DNA of 64,000 bases from Mycolicibacterium phocaicum (GTDB taxonomy: Bacteria > Actinomycetota > Actinomycetes > Mycobacteriales > Mycobacteriaceae). Shown here one piece after another: positions 52,131 through 60,839 of this stretch. The translations under genes and the position numbers were made by a program. The notes below the pieces were generated by a model. It worked only from the letters and a program-made list of their open reading frames with translations. It was not told where the DNA came from and did no database searches. Each line of letters starts with the position of its first letter. Position 1 is the first letter of the stretch. The stretch is taken from the NCBI RefSeq assembly GCF_010731115.1, contig NZ_AP022616.1, positions 4,836,001-4,900,000 of the forward strand. The letters run 5' to 3'.

Positions 52131-55100
52131 CGACAGCCGGATTCCGCTGAGCATCTCGCAGCAGAACATCTATCACGGGGTGCTGCAGGACCCTGATCCC
52201 GCGCTGTACCTGATCGGCAAGAGCTACCGGTTCCGCCCACTGGCGCCGGCGGCATTCCTGTCGGCGCTGGAAGCAATGGTGCTGGACAACCCGATTCAGC
52301 TGTGCGTGCTTGAGCCGCCGGCGACCGGTGACGGCCATCCGGAGCTGGTGGCCCGGCTGCGGTTCGAGGACATCGCCTGCGTGCAGCCCGGGTCAACTCG
52401 GACGTCGCCGGAGCTGTGGACCGACGGCATACTCGGTACCCCCCTGGTGCGCTATATCGTGCACACCGACGCCGACGGCCGGGTGGTGGGCATGGACGCG
52501 CAGAGCCACCACATCCTGCTCGACGGTGCGTCGACCGCGATCATCGAAGCCGACCTGGCCCGGCATCTGGTCGGGGCCGAGCAGAAGGCCGGCGCCGCTG
52601 CGGGTTTGGCGCTGGTCGCGGCGGCACACCGCAGTGAGCACGCGAAAGTGGCGGAATCGACCGAACGGCACGTCGCCGCGGTGCGTCGGGAACTGACCGA
52701 CGAAGCGCAGCGCGGCAATTCGATGACGGGCGCCACCGATGCGGCGCTCGGGACCGCGGGCCGCGGCGTGCTGCGGGAATCATGTCGAGTCGCCGGCCGG
52801 GCCTATGACGAGATCGTTGCGCTCGCCGAGACCCGGCAGGTTCCGCTGAACATTCTGGTCGCGACCGCGGCGACGGCGGTGCACGCGAGCCTGCACCAGA
52901 ACACCGAGGCTCTCCTGGTACACCCGGTGGACAACCGTTTCGGTGCGCCGGAGTTGAATGTTGCTACCTGCCTGGTGAATTCGGTTGCACACCCGGTTCG
53001 GTTCGCGCCCTTCGCCGCGGTCCGGGACGTGGTCACCCTGATCGACCGGGGCTACGTCAAAGCGCTGCGGCGCCGGTGGTTCCGTGAAGAGCGGTACCGC
53101 CGTATGCATCTGGCGATCACGCGCGGCGCGCCCGTCGAAGCACTGACGGTCAACTACATGCGCGGCCGGTCCGCGGCGGAGCTGAGCCCGTACCTGTCCG
53201 AACCCCCGGTGGTCACCGATATCGGTCCGGTGGAAGGGATGACGGTGGCCTGCGTCCACGATGAAGCTCGGCGCACCATCGACTTCGCCATCTGGACCCG
53301 GCACGATCAACCCGACGGTGCCGGCCCAGCCGGCGTCGTCGAGCGCATTGTCGTGGCACTGCGAGCGATGGACGCGCACTGGGACCTGCCGATCGCGCTG
53401 ACCGTCGGCGAGTGGTCCGGGCTCGCCGCCGACGGCCGGCTCGAATCCGGTACCGGGATACCGGTGCAACCACCGGCCGGTGTGGGCGCCTGGTTCCTCG
53501 ACGTCGATGTCGGCCAGTGCCGCGGGCCCGGCGTCGACCAGTGGATCGCCGAGATCATCCGCCGTGGTGTCCATCCCGGCGACGTACTGGTGTTCGTCGA
53601 CGACGATTCCCAGCGCGCGGTCGAGCTGCTCATCGCATGCCACCTGGCAGGCTGCGGTTACAGCGTGTGCGCGACACCCGGCGACGTGGTGGCACGCGTC
53701 GAGGCCATCGCCGGGCAGTGCGCCACCGGTGCGCACGCGGTCGAGCTTGCCGGCCCTCGTACCGAGTTGGACGGCGCGACAAGACAACTCGTCGACGAAC
53801 GTATCGGCCAGGTCGGCCGGGACCACCTGCTGGGCACCCGTCTCGCGTACGTGATGCCGACGTCCGGCTCGACGGGGAATCCCAAACTCGTTCCCGTGAC
53901 GCACGGTTCGCTGGCGATCTTCTGTGCCGCGGCGCGCGAGTCCTACGGCTGGGGGCCGGCGGACACCATCCTGCAGTGCGCCCCGCTGACGTCGGACATC
54001 AGCGTCGAGGAGATTTTCGGCGCCCTGTCGGGTGGCGCACGCGTGGTGCGGTCCGCGGCGATGCGCGCCGGTGACGTACCCGCGTTAACGCGCGATGTCG
54101 CGGCGCACATCGCAACCGTGCTCGACCTGCCCACCGCGGTCTGGCATCTCCTCTGTGAGGACGACGAGGCGTTGGCGGCACTGGGTGGCTCGGCGCTGCG
54201 CCAGGTGATCATCGGCGGGGAGGCCGTCCGTCCTTCCGCTGTCGACAAATGGCTGAATTCGGCTGCGGGCCAAGGTATCTCCCTGGTCTCGACGTACGGC
54301 CCGACCGAGACGACGGTGGTCGTCACGCACTTGCCGATCGGTGCCGATGAACCCGCGCAGACCAGGGCGCGGCTGGGGCACCCGCTGGTACCCGGCTCGG
54401 TGTTCGTCGCGTTCGGCGAGATCGTTGTCGTCGGGGAGCTGGTGTCGGCCGGTTACCTCGGGCTGGACAGCGCGAGCTTCGGCATCGTGCAGGCGCCGGA
54501 CGGCTCCCGGCAGCGGGTGTTCGCCACGGGCGACCGTGTGACGCGAGACGGGGCGGGTCATCCCGTGCTGGCCGGGCGCCGGGACGCCGTGGTCAAGATC
54601 GCCGGCAAGCGGTTCGATACCGCCGCGCTCCTGCGCCGGTTGGCGGCGGCCCCCGAGATATCCGACGTGGCAGTCGAACTGGCGGGCAATGGCCTGGGTA
54701 TCTGGTTCCAAACCCCACAGACCCGCACCGGGAACGACGATCCGGCTGCCCGCGCCAGGATTCGGCGCCTGGCGAGAGACCAGGGTGCACCGGCGTTCTC
54801 CGTCTTCGGCGTCCCGGGCATCCCACGACAGCCCAACGGAAAAGTCGACCGCGCGAAACTGGCTGCGGACATGGAGGCTCCGTGCGACGACGCCGATCAG
54901 GATCCGCGGGCCGTCGCGCTTGCCGAACTGTGGAGCCGGCTGCTGGAACGTCCCATCGGGCCCAGCGCCTCGCTGTTGGACGAGGGCATCGGTTCACTGG
55001 ACCTGATTCGGATCCTGCCGGAGACGCGACGGTTCCTCGAGTGGCAGCTGTCCATTCTCGATCTGATCGGTGCGGACTCCGCCGCCGGCATCGTCGACCG

Positions 55101-56232
55101 CCGGCCCGACGTCGACAGCTGGATGGACGAGGAGACTGCGGCCCACATCGCCGCCGACCTGGCGGCGGTGGGGCAGCCGGGACCGGTCTTTGCACGGGCC
55201 ACCCGCGGGCGCAGTGCGCAGACCGTCGTGATCCTGGGTGCCTCGGGCATTCTGGGCACCGGCTTCGCGCAGGCGATCCTCGACCGCAAGCATGCCGGCC
55301 TCGACTGTCCCGACGTCGTGTTCGCCGCCAGATCACCACTGCCCGAACATGACCCGTGGTCCGGCCTGCACTCGGCCGACGGCGTGGACATCGTGCGGAT
55401 ACCTGCCGACCCCACCGCCGCGGAGCTGGGCGACCTTCTCGACGGCGCCCGCACCGTCGTGAACTGCATCGGTAACACGAATGTGTTGGTGCCCTACCGC
55501 CGGCTCCGGGCGGCCAACGTTTCGGCGCTGGCGTCGGTCGCGGATGCGTGTGCGCGGCGCGGGGCCGGGCTGGTGCAGCTGTCGACCTTCGTGGTGAACG
55601 CCGACGTGGCGGCGCCCCGCGTCACCGACCCCCGCCACGCGCCGTACCCCTACGCCGCGTCGAAGTCTTTGGCGGAGATCGTCGTGTCCCGCGCCGCGGG
55701 TGGCCTGGACTTCTCGGTGGTGCGGCTGCCCCGGGTGCTGGGCGACGCCCACCGGCTCGCGCAGTCGTCGGACATCCTGGTCGCGATGGTCGATGCGTGC
55801 ACCGCGCTGGGCGTATGTCCCGTGGTGCCGGTGACCGAAGAGGTCACCACCGGCGTGGCCGCCGCCCACAGCATTCTCGGGCTGCTTCCGCAGCTGTCAC
55901 CGGCGGTCGAGCTGGGCCGCGGCATGGCGGTACTACGCGGCGAGAAAGTCTCCTACACAGCGTTTCTCGGCGGCCTCGGATTCGAGGCCATCGCCCTCGC
56001 GGAGTGGAAGGACCGGCTGGACCGCAGCGGGTGGGCCGCCCGGAATCCGCAGCGCTGGGCGGTACTCGATGCATGGGTCGGGTTGGGTGCCAGATTGCGG
56101 GGCCGCACGTATGCCGACTATCTGGCCGAATATCCCACTGTCGACGTCGATTTCGCGGCTGTCGCGGAATACACCAGTGCGCCTGAGCCACTTCGCGGTG
56201 TCTTCGGCGCTGATCAGATTGTGAGGAAATGA
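52111..56232 (+). CDS. nrp: Single-module NRPS: condensation-adenylation-carrier-reductase
   Basis: 1373 residues. Condensation domain (about 10-430) with an intact HHILLDG at 133-139. Adenylation domain (about 560-915) with TSGSTGNPK at 584-592, YGPTET at 729-734, ATGDRVTRD, GRRDAVVKIAGKRFD and Lys911 in NGKVDRAK; its first 130 residues are divergent. Carrier site Ser962 in DEGIGSLDLI. Reductase domain (about 1035-1373) with LGASGILG from 1042, Tyr1181 and Lys1185 in YAASK. It would condense the isonitrile acyl chain to one amino acid (perhaps on both amines) and release it reductively as aldehyde or alcohol. M. tuberculosis Nrp has two modules (about 2500 residues). GTGs at 52117 and 52123 are alternative starts. 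Confidence 0.9.
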   Translation: MSVAVSDDSRIPLSISQQNIYHGVLQDPDPALYLIGKSYRFRPLAPAAFLSALEAMVLDNPIQLCVLEPPATGDGHPELVARLRFEDIACVQPGSTRTSPELWTDGILGTPLVRYIVHTDADGRVVGMDAQSHHILLDGASTAIIEADLARHLVGAEQKAGAAAGLALVAAAHRSEHAKVAESTERHVAAVRRELTDEAQRGNSMTGATDAALGTAGRGVLRESCRVAGRAYDEIVALAETRQVPLNILVATAATAVHASLHQNTEALLVHPVDNRFGAPELNVATCLVNSVAHPVRFAPFAAVRDVVTLIDRGYVKALRRRWFREERYRRMHLAITRGAPVEALTVNYMRGRSAAELSPYLSEPPVVTDIGPVEGMTVACVHDEARRTIDFAIWTRHDQPDGAGPAGVVERIVVALRAMDAHWDLPIALTVGEWSGLAADGRLESGTGIPVQPPAGVGAWFLDVDVGQCRGPGVDQWIAEIIRRGVHPGDVLVFVDDDSQRAVELLIACHLAGCGYSVCATPGDVVARVEAIAGQCATGAHAVELAGPRTELDGATRQLVDERIGQVGRDHLLGTRLAYVMPTSGSTGNPKLVPVTHGSLAIFCAAARESYGWGPADTILQCAPLTSDISVEEIFGALSGGARVVRSAAMRAGDVPALTRDVAAHIATVLDLPTAVWHLLCEDDEALAALGGSALRQVIIGGEAVRPSAVDKWLNSAAGQGISLVSTYGPTETTVVVTHLPIGADEPAQTRARLGHPLVPGSVFVAFGEIVVVGELVSAGYLGLDSASFGIVQAPDGSRQRVFATGDRVTRDGAGHPVLAGRRDAVVKIAGKRFDTAALLRRLAAAPEISDVAVELAGNGLGIWFQTPQTRTGNDDPAARARIRRLARDQGAPAFSVFGVPGIPRQPNGKVDRAKLAADMEAPCDDADQDPRAVALAELWSRLLERPIGPSASLLDEGIGSLDLIRILPETRRFLEWQLSILDLIGADSAAGIVDRRPDVDSWMDEETAAHIAADLAAVGQPGPVFARATRGRSAQTVVILGASGILGTGFAQAILDRKHAGLDCPDVVFAARSPLPEHDPWSGLHSADGVDIVRIPADPTAAELGDLLDGARTVVNCIGNTNVLVPYRRLRAANVSALASVADACARRGAGLVQLSTFVVNADVAAPRVTDPRHAPYPYAASKSLAEIVVSRAAGGLDFSVVRLPRVLGDAHRLAQSSDILVAMVDACTALGVCPVVPVTEEVTTGVAAAHSILGLLPQLSPAVELGRGMAVLRGEKVSYTAFLGGLGFEAIALAEWKDRLDRSGWAARNPQRWAVLDAWVGLGARLRGRTYADYLAEYPTVDVDFAAVAEYTSAPEPLRGVFGADQIVRK

Positions 56233-56561
56233 CATTGACGGATGTGACTGAACCCCGGCACGAGGCGCCGAGCGCCGGCGCCAGCCATCTCGACATCACC
56301 GGAATGTCGTGCGTCATGTGTGCCCGCCGCGTGCAGAAGACACTCAACAAGATCGACGGTGTGCACGCGTCGGTCAGTTTCGCCACCAAGACCGCCTCCA
56401 TCGAGACCGACGGTGACGTCAGCCCGGCCGAACTGTGCGACGCCGTCGTGGCGGCGGGCTACGGCGCCGCACCGCGCGCCGAGGCGCCCGTGGTGGACAG
56501 CGCGGCGCGCGGACCACTGCAGCGGTTCGTCGGCGGCCTGCTCGGGCGCGTCTCGCCCTGA
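56229..56561 (+). CDS. Heavy-metal-associated (HMA) domain protein
   Basis: 110 residues. After a 20-residue leader comes the HMA fold with GMSCVMC (Cys28 and Cys31) and the ferredoxin-like pattern KIDGVHASVSFATKTASIE and AAGYGAAP. It looks like the N-terminal metal-binding domain of a copper P-type ATPase cut off before the first membrane helix, with a short tail GPLQRFVGGLLGRV. Its ATG overlaps the NRPS stop (ATGA), so it is made with the NRPS. A Cu/Zn chaperone or sensor role for the isonitrile product is inferred. Confidence 0.85.
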   Translation: MTLTDVTEPRHEAPSAGASHLDITGMSCVMCARRVQKTLNKIDGVHASVSFATKTASIETDGDVSPAELCDAVVAAGYGAAPRAEAPVVDSAARGPLQRFVGGLLGRVSP

Positions 56562-56582
56562 CCGGCTTGTCCTAATTTGTGG

Positions 56583-56608
56583 GCCCCTTGGCGTAGACGC
56601 CATGGGGC
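56583..56608 (+). terminator. Hairpin after the isonitrile operon
   Basis: GCCCCTTGGCGT at 56583-56594 pairs with 56597-56608 with one T-T mismatch and a 2-nt loop. It lies 21 nt after the HMA gene and 21 nt before the GlxA-like gene. No T-run follows. It would separate the operon from the regulator gene, although read-through is possible. Confidence 0.5.
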
Positions 56609-56629
56609 TGGACGTCGCACGATAGAGGC

Positions 56630-57598
56630 GTGACGCGATCTGTGGTGCTGCTCGGCTTTCGCGGGGTGCAGGCCCTCGACGTCGTCGGCCCGTTCGAGGT
56701 GTTCACGGGCGCGACGCTGCAACTGGCCGCGATGGGACGGAGCGACGAGGGCTACGCGCCGGTCTTGGCCGCGGCCGACGGTGGTCCCGTCACCACCTTG
56801 ACCGGGCTCGAATTCGTCACCAAGCCGCCGCCCGACCCGAACGAACCCGTCGACACCATCGTGCTGCCCGGCGGCATGGGTGTCGATGAGGCTCGGGCCG
56901 ACCCCGCCGTCATCGACTGGATTCGCACCGCGGCACCGCACGCGCGCCGCATCGTCAGCGTCTGCAACGGCGCGTTCCTGGCCGCGGAGGCCGGCCTGCT
57001 CGACGGCTGCCCGGCCACCACGCACTGGGCCTCGGCCGACAAGCTTGCCAGTGAATTCCCTTGCATCGCAGTCGATGCCGACCCGATCTTCATCCGCAGC
57101 TCGGAGCAGGTGTGGACGGCGGCGGGCGTCACCGCGGGCATCGATCTGGCCCTGGCGCTCGTCGAAGACGACTACGGCACCGACGTCGCCCAGAACGTCG
57201 CCCGCTGGCTCGTGCTCTACCTGCGCCGGCCCGGCGGGCAGACGCAGTTCGCGCCGCCGGTCTGGATGCCGCGCGCCAAGCGCGAACCTATTCGCGACGT
57301 GCAGGAGCTCATCGAGGCCGAACCCGGCGGGGCACACAGTGTTCCGGAGCTGGCGCGCGCCGCCGCGATGAGCCCGCGGCACTTCACCCGGACGTTCACC
57401 GCCGAGGTGGGGGAGCCGCCGGCGGCCTACGTCGAGCGGGTCCGCACCGATGCGGCTCGCCGGCAGCTCACCGAGACCGACGACACCGTCACCGCCATCG
57501 CGGCGCGGTGCGGCTTCGGTAGCGCCGAGACGCTGCGTCGCAGTTTTGTTCGGCGCGTTGGGGTTTCGCCAGATCAGTACCGCAAGACGTTCGCTTAG
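56630..57598 (+). CDS. GlxA-type regulator: DJ-1/PfpI domain plus AraC HTH
   Basis: 322 residues, GTG start. N-terminal DJ-1/PfpI-like sensor domain (about 1-190) with GFRGVQALDVVGPFEVF and the nucleophile-elbow segment IVSVCNGAFLAAEAGLLDG, Cys in VCNGA. C-terminal AraC DNA-binding domain (about 220-320) with MSPRHFTRTFTAEVGEPPAAYVERVR and IAARCGFGSAETLRRSFVRRVGVSPDQYR. It is placed 9 nt before a stand-alone DJ-1 gene with the same fold. The ligand is unknown. Confidence 0.9.
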   Translation: MTRSVVLLGFRGVQALDVVGPFEVFTGATLQLAAMGRSDEGYAPVLAAADGGPVTTLTGLEFVTKPPPDPNEPVDTIVLPGGMGVDEARADPAVIDWIRTAAPHARRIVSVCNGAFLAAEAGLLDGCPATTHWASADKLASEFPCIAVDADPIFIRSSEQVWTAAGVTAGIDLALALVEDDYGTDVAQNVARWLVLYLRRPGGQTQFAPPVWMPRAKREPIRDVQELIEAEPGGAHSVPELARAAAMSPRHFTRTFTAEVGEPPAAYVERVRTDAARRQLTETDDTVTAIAARCGFGSAETLRRSFVRRVGVSPDQYRKTFA

Positions 57599-57607
57599 GG
57601 AGAGATC

Positions 57608-58321
57608 ATGCAAGTTGCCATCGTCCTGTACCCGGGGTTCACGGCCCTCGACTTCATCGGGCCGTATGAGTCGTTGCGCTGGCTGCCGGACACCGAGGTC
57701 CGGTTCGTCTGGCACGAGCCGGGTCCGATCGTCGCCGATTCCGGCGTGCTGTTGGTGGGCGCCACCCACTCGTTCGACGAGACGCCGACGCCCGACATCA
57801 TCCTGATCCCGGGCGGCTTCAGTACCCTGGAGCACGCCCGCGACGAGAAGCTGCTGGACTGGCTGCGGCGGGCCCACGAGACCACCACGTGGACGGCGTC
57901 GGTGTGCTCGGGTTCGGTGATCCTGGGCGCGTCCGGACTGCTGAAAGGCAAGCGCGCGACGTCGCATTGGGCGGCCGTGCAGCTGCTGCGCACGTTCGGC
58001 GTCGAACCCGTCACCGATGAGCGCATCGTGCAGTCCGCCGACCGCGTCGTCACCTGCGCGGGTGTCTCGGCCGGCATCGACCTCGGCCTGTGGCTGGCCG
58101 CGCAGATCGGCGGCGAGGACAAGGCCAAGGCCATTCAGCTGTCCATGGAATACGACCCGCAGCCCCCGTTCGACTCCGGGCACATGTCGAAGGCCTCGGC
58201 CGCCACCAAGGCCAGTGCAACGGCGCTGATGTCCCGTGAGCTCCTCAAGCCGACGGCACTCAAGCACACCACGGCACTGCTGTGGGAACAGGCCGTCAAG
58301 AAGGTCCGTTCCCGCCGTTGA
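57608..58321 (+). CDS. DJ-1/PfpI family protein resembling isonitrile hydratase
   Basis: 237 residues. N-terminal YPGFTALDFIGPYESLRWLP, then IILIPGGFSTLEHARDEKLL, SVCSGSVILGASGLLKGKRATSHWAAV and VSAGIDLGLWLAAQIGG, ending with SMEYDPQPPFDSG. These segments closely resemble isocyanide (isonitrile) hydratase of Pseudomonas, which adds water to R-NC to give an N-substituted formamide. The expected catalytic Cys is Cys100, the conserved Asp is Asp15, and the residue after Cys is Ser in place of Thr. It lies in the isonitrile island, 1.0 kb after the HMA gene. Function inferred; other DJ-1 roles are possible. Confidence 0.72.
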   Translation: MQVAIVLYPGFTALDFIGPYESLRWLPDTEVRFVWHEPGPIVADSGVLLVGATHSFDETPTPDIILIPGGFSTLEHARDEKLLDWLRRAHETTTWTASVCSGSVILGASGLLKGKRATSHWAAVQLLRTFGVEPVTDERIVQSADRVVTCAGVSAGIDLGLWLAAQIGGEDKAKAIQLSMEYDPQPPFDSGHMSKASAATKASATALMSRELLKPTALKHTTALLWEQAVKKVRSRR

Positions 58322-58326
58322 CCTCA

Positions 58327-58379
58327 GGGATTTGTGCACGATTTTCCGCGCCAGCCGCGGAAAATCGTGCACAAATCCC
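58327..58379. terminator. 24-bp perfect hairpin after the DJ-1 gene
   Basis: GGGATTTGTGCACGATTTTC to 58350 pairs perfectly with 58356-58379 around a CCAGC loop, giving a 24-bp stem without mismatch. It starts 6 nt after the DJ-1 stop and ends 21 nt before the bpoC GTG. There is no T-run. It marks the right end of the inserted segment. Terminator function likely; extreme length suggests another role as well. Confidence 0.75.
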
Positions 58380-58400
58380 GGGTCCAGTAACCTCGGCCGG

Positions 58401-59189
58401 GTGAATCTGGCATTCGACGACCGTGGCGGATCCGGCGAGCCGGTGCTGTTCATCGCGGGACGGGGCGGCGCGGGCCGCACCTGGCACCTGCATCAGGTAC
58501 CGGCGTTCCAGCGGGCCGGCTTCCGCTGCATCACGTTCGACAACCGCGGCATCGGCGCCACCGAGAACGCCATCGGCTTCTCCACCGACCAGGCGGTCGC
58601 GGACACCGCATCGTTGATCAACAAGGTCGTCGGCGGCCCGGTGCGCGTCGTCGGCGTGTCGATGGGGTCGTTCATCGCGCAGGAACTCATGGTTGCCCGG
58701 CCCGAGCTGGTGTCCTCGGCGGTGCTGATGGCCACGCGCGGCCGGGAGGACCGGGCCCGCACTTTCTTCCGCGAGGCCGAGCGGGCGCTGCTGGCCGCCG
58801 GTATCGAGCTGCCGCCTGAGGTGGACGCGAAAAACCGGCTGCTGGAGAACTTCTCACCCAAGACCCTGAATGACGACCGTGCCGTCCAGGACTGGATCGA
58901 GATGTTCACCATGTGGCCCACGAAGCCCACCCCGGGCCTGCGGGCGCAGCTTGCCGTTGCGCCGGAGACCAACCGGCTGCCGGCCTACCGCCAGATCGCG
59001 GTGCCGGTGCAGGTGATCGGCTTCGCCGACGACGTCGTGCTGCCGCCGCACCTGTCCAAGGAGGTGGCCGACGCGATCCCGCTGGGCCGCTACCTGGAAA
59101 TCCCCGACGCCGGGCACCTCGGCTTCATCGAGCGTCCCGATGCGGTGAACGCCGCGATGTTGGAATTCTTCGCCGCCAACCCGGTGTGA
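58401..59189 (+). CDS. bpoC: Alpha/beta hydrolase BpoC
   Basis: 262 residues from GTG 58401. The catalytic Ser87 is in VVGVSMGSF, Asp in VIGFADDVV, and His in DAGHLGF. FIAGRGGAGRTWHLHQVPAF and TFDNRGIGATE are close to Rv0554. It is annotated as a non-haem peroxidase-like hydrolase in M. tuberculosis, but it is more likely a hydrolase acting near menaquinone synthesis; being next to menD it could be the MenH-type SHCHC synthase, although this is only inference. Confidence 0.9.
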   Translation: MNLAFDDRGGSGEPVLFIAGRGGAGRTWHLHQVPAFQRAGFRCITFDNRGIGATENAIGFSTDQAVADTASLINKVVGGPVRVVGVSMGSFIAQELMVARPELVSSAVLMATRGREDRARTFFREAERALLAAGIELPPEVDAKNRLLENFSPKTLNDDRAVQDWIEMFTMWPTKPTPGLRAQLAVAPETNRLPAYRQIAVPVQVIGFADDVVLPPHLSKEVADAIPLGRYLEIPDAGHLGFIERPDAVNAAMLEFFAANPV

Positions 59190-59201
59190 CACGCTGTAGC
59201 A

Positions 59202-60839
59202 ATGAACCCGTCGACGATTCAGGCGCGGGTCGTCGTCGACGAACTGATTCGCGGCGGCGTCCGCGATGTGGTGCTGTGCCCCGGTTCGCGTAACGCTCCG
59301 CTGGCGTTCGCGCTGGCCGACGCCGACCGGGCCGGCCGCTTGCGGCTGCATGTCCGTATCGACGAGCGCACCGCCGGTTACCTGGCGGTCGGCCTCGCGG
59401 TGTCCGCCGGCTCACCGGTGTGCATCGCGATGACGTCGGGCACCGCGGTGGCCAATCTCGGTCCGGCGGTGATCGAGGCCAACTACGCCCGCGTGCCGCT
59501 GATCGTGCTGAGTGCCAACCGGCCGTACGAGCTGCTGGGCACCGGTGCCAACCAGACCATGGAGCAGCTCGGCTATTTCGGCAACCAGGTGCGGGCCACC
59601 ATCAGCCTGGGCCTGGCCGAGCCGACGGCCGACGTCGCCGCCTCCAATGCCCAGTGGCGGTCGGCCACGTGCCGGGTCCTGGTGGCCGCCAAGGGTTCTC
59701 GCACCGCCAATGCCGGGCCCGTGCAGTTCGACATCCCGCTGCGGGAGCCGCTGGTCCCGGACACCGCCGAAGATGGCCTCTACGCGCCGGAAGGCCGCCC
59801 TGGCGGCAAGCCGTGGACCTATACGCCGCCCGTCACGTTCGACCAGCCCCTCGAGATCGACCTGACGGCCGACACCGTCGTCATCGCCGGCCACGGCGCG
59901 GGCCGCCACGAGAACCTCGCGCACCTGCCGACCGTCGCCGAACCGACCGCGCCGCCGGCCGACAACCCGCTGCACCCGCTGGCACTGTCGCTGGTCAGGC
60001 CGCAGCAGGTGATCATGCTGGGTCGGCCGACGTTGCACCGGCCGGTCTCCACCTTGCTGGCCGACCCGCACACGCCCGTCTACGCGCTGACCACCGGCCC
60101 GCGCTGGCCCGACGTGTCGGGCAATTCGCAGGCCACCGGCACCCGCGCCATCACGTCAGGGACGCCGGCTCCCTCCTGGCTCGAGAAGTGTGCCGAAGCC
60201 AACACCCGTGCCGAGCACGCCGTGCGTGCCCAGCTCGCAGCCTATGAGCTGACCACCGGCCTGCACGTGGCGGCCGCCGTCGCCGACGGCCTGCAGCCCG
60301 GCGACCAGCTGGTGCTCGGCGCCTCCAACCCGGTGCGTGACGCCGCGCTCGTCGGGCTCAACTCGCACGGCATCTCGGTGCGGTCCAACCGTGGCGTCGC
60401 CGGTATCGACGGCACGGTGTCGACGGCCATCGGCGCCGCGCTCGCCCACACCTCGGGCCGGACCGTCGCGCTCATCGGTGACCTGACCTTCGTCCACGAC
60501 AGCTCGGGGCTGCTGATCGGCCCCACCGAGCCGACACCGAAGGCGCTGACCATCGTGGTCTCCAACGACAACGGCGGCGGCATCTTCGAGCTGCTGGAGC
60601 AGGGTGATCCCCGGTTCTCCGACGTGTCGTCGCGCATCTTCGGCACCCCGCACGACGTCGACGTCGCCGCCCTGTGCCGGGCGTACCACGTCGAGTGCCG
60701 GCAGGTGGAGGCCGACGGACTGGCCGCCGCGCTGCGCGAACCCTTCGAGGGGATGCGAGTGCTGGAGGTCAAGGCCGACAGGTCCACGCTACGGTCGTTG
60801 CACGCTTCGATACGGGCGGCGATCAAGGCCGCGCCGTGA
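59202..60839 (+). CDS. menD: SEPHCHC synthase
   Basis: ThDP-dependent first committed enzyme of menaquinone synthesis: joins 2-oxoglutarate and isochorismate. 545 residues. ThDP fold motifs: [20 protein letters not shown] N-terminal text ([12 protein letters not shown]), [29 protein letters not shown], and the GD-N ThDP/Mg motif [11 protein letters not shown] to [13 protein letters not shown]. It starts 12 nt after bpoC and overlaps the next gene by GTGA. Confidence 0.95.
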   Translation: MNPSTIQARVVVDELIRGGVRDVVLCPGSRNAPLAFALADADRAGRLRLHVRIDERTAGYLAVGLAVSAGSPVCIAMTSGTAVANLGPAVIEANYARVPLIVLSANRPYELLGTGANQTMEQLGYFGNQVRATISLGLAEPTADVAASNAQWRSATCRVLVAAKGSRTANAGPVQFDIPLREPLVPDTAEDGLYAPEGRPGGKPWTYTPPVTFDQPLEIDLTADTVVIAGHGAGRHENLAHLPTVAEPTAPPADNPLHPLALSLVRPQQVIMLGRPTLHRPVSTLLADPHTPVYALTTGPRWPDVSGNSQATGTRAITSGTPAPSWLEKCAEANTRAEHAVRAQLAAYELTTGLHVAAAVADGLQPGDQLVLGASNPVRDAALVGLNSHGISVRSNRGVAGIDGTVSTAIGAALAHTSGRTVALIGDLTFVHDSSGLLIGPTEPTPKALTIVVSNDNGGGIFELLEQGDPRFSDVSSRIFGTPHDVDVAALCRAYHVECRQVEADGLAAALREPFEGMRVLEVKADRSTLRSLHASIRAAIKAAP

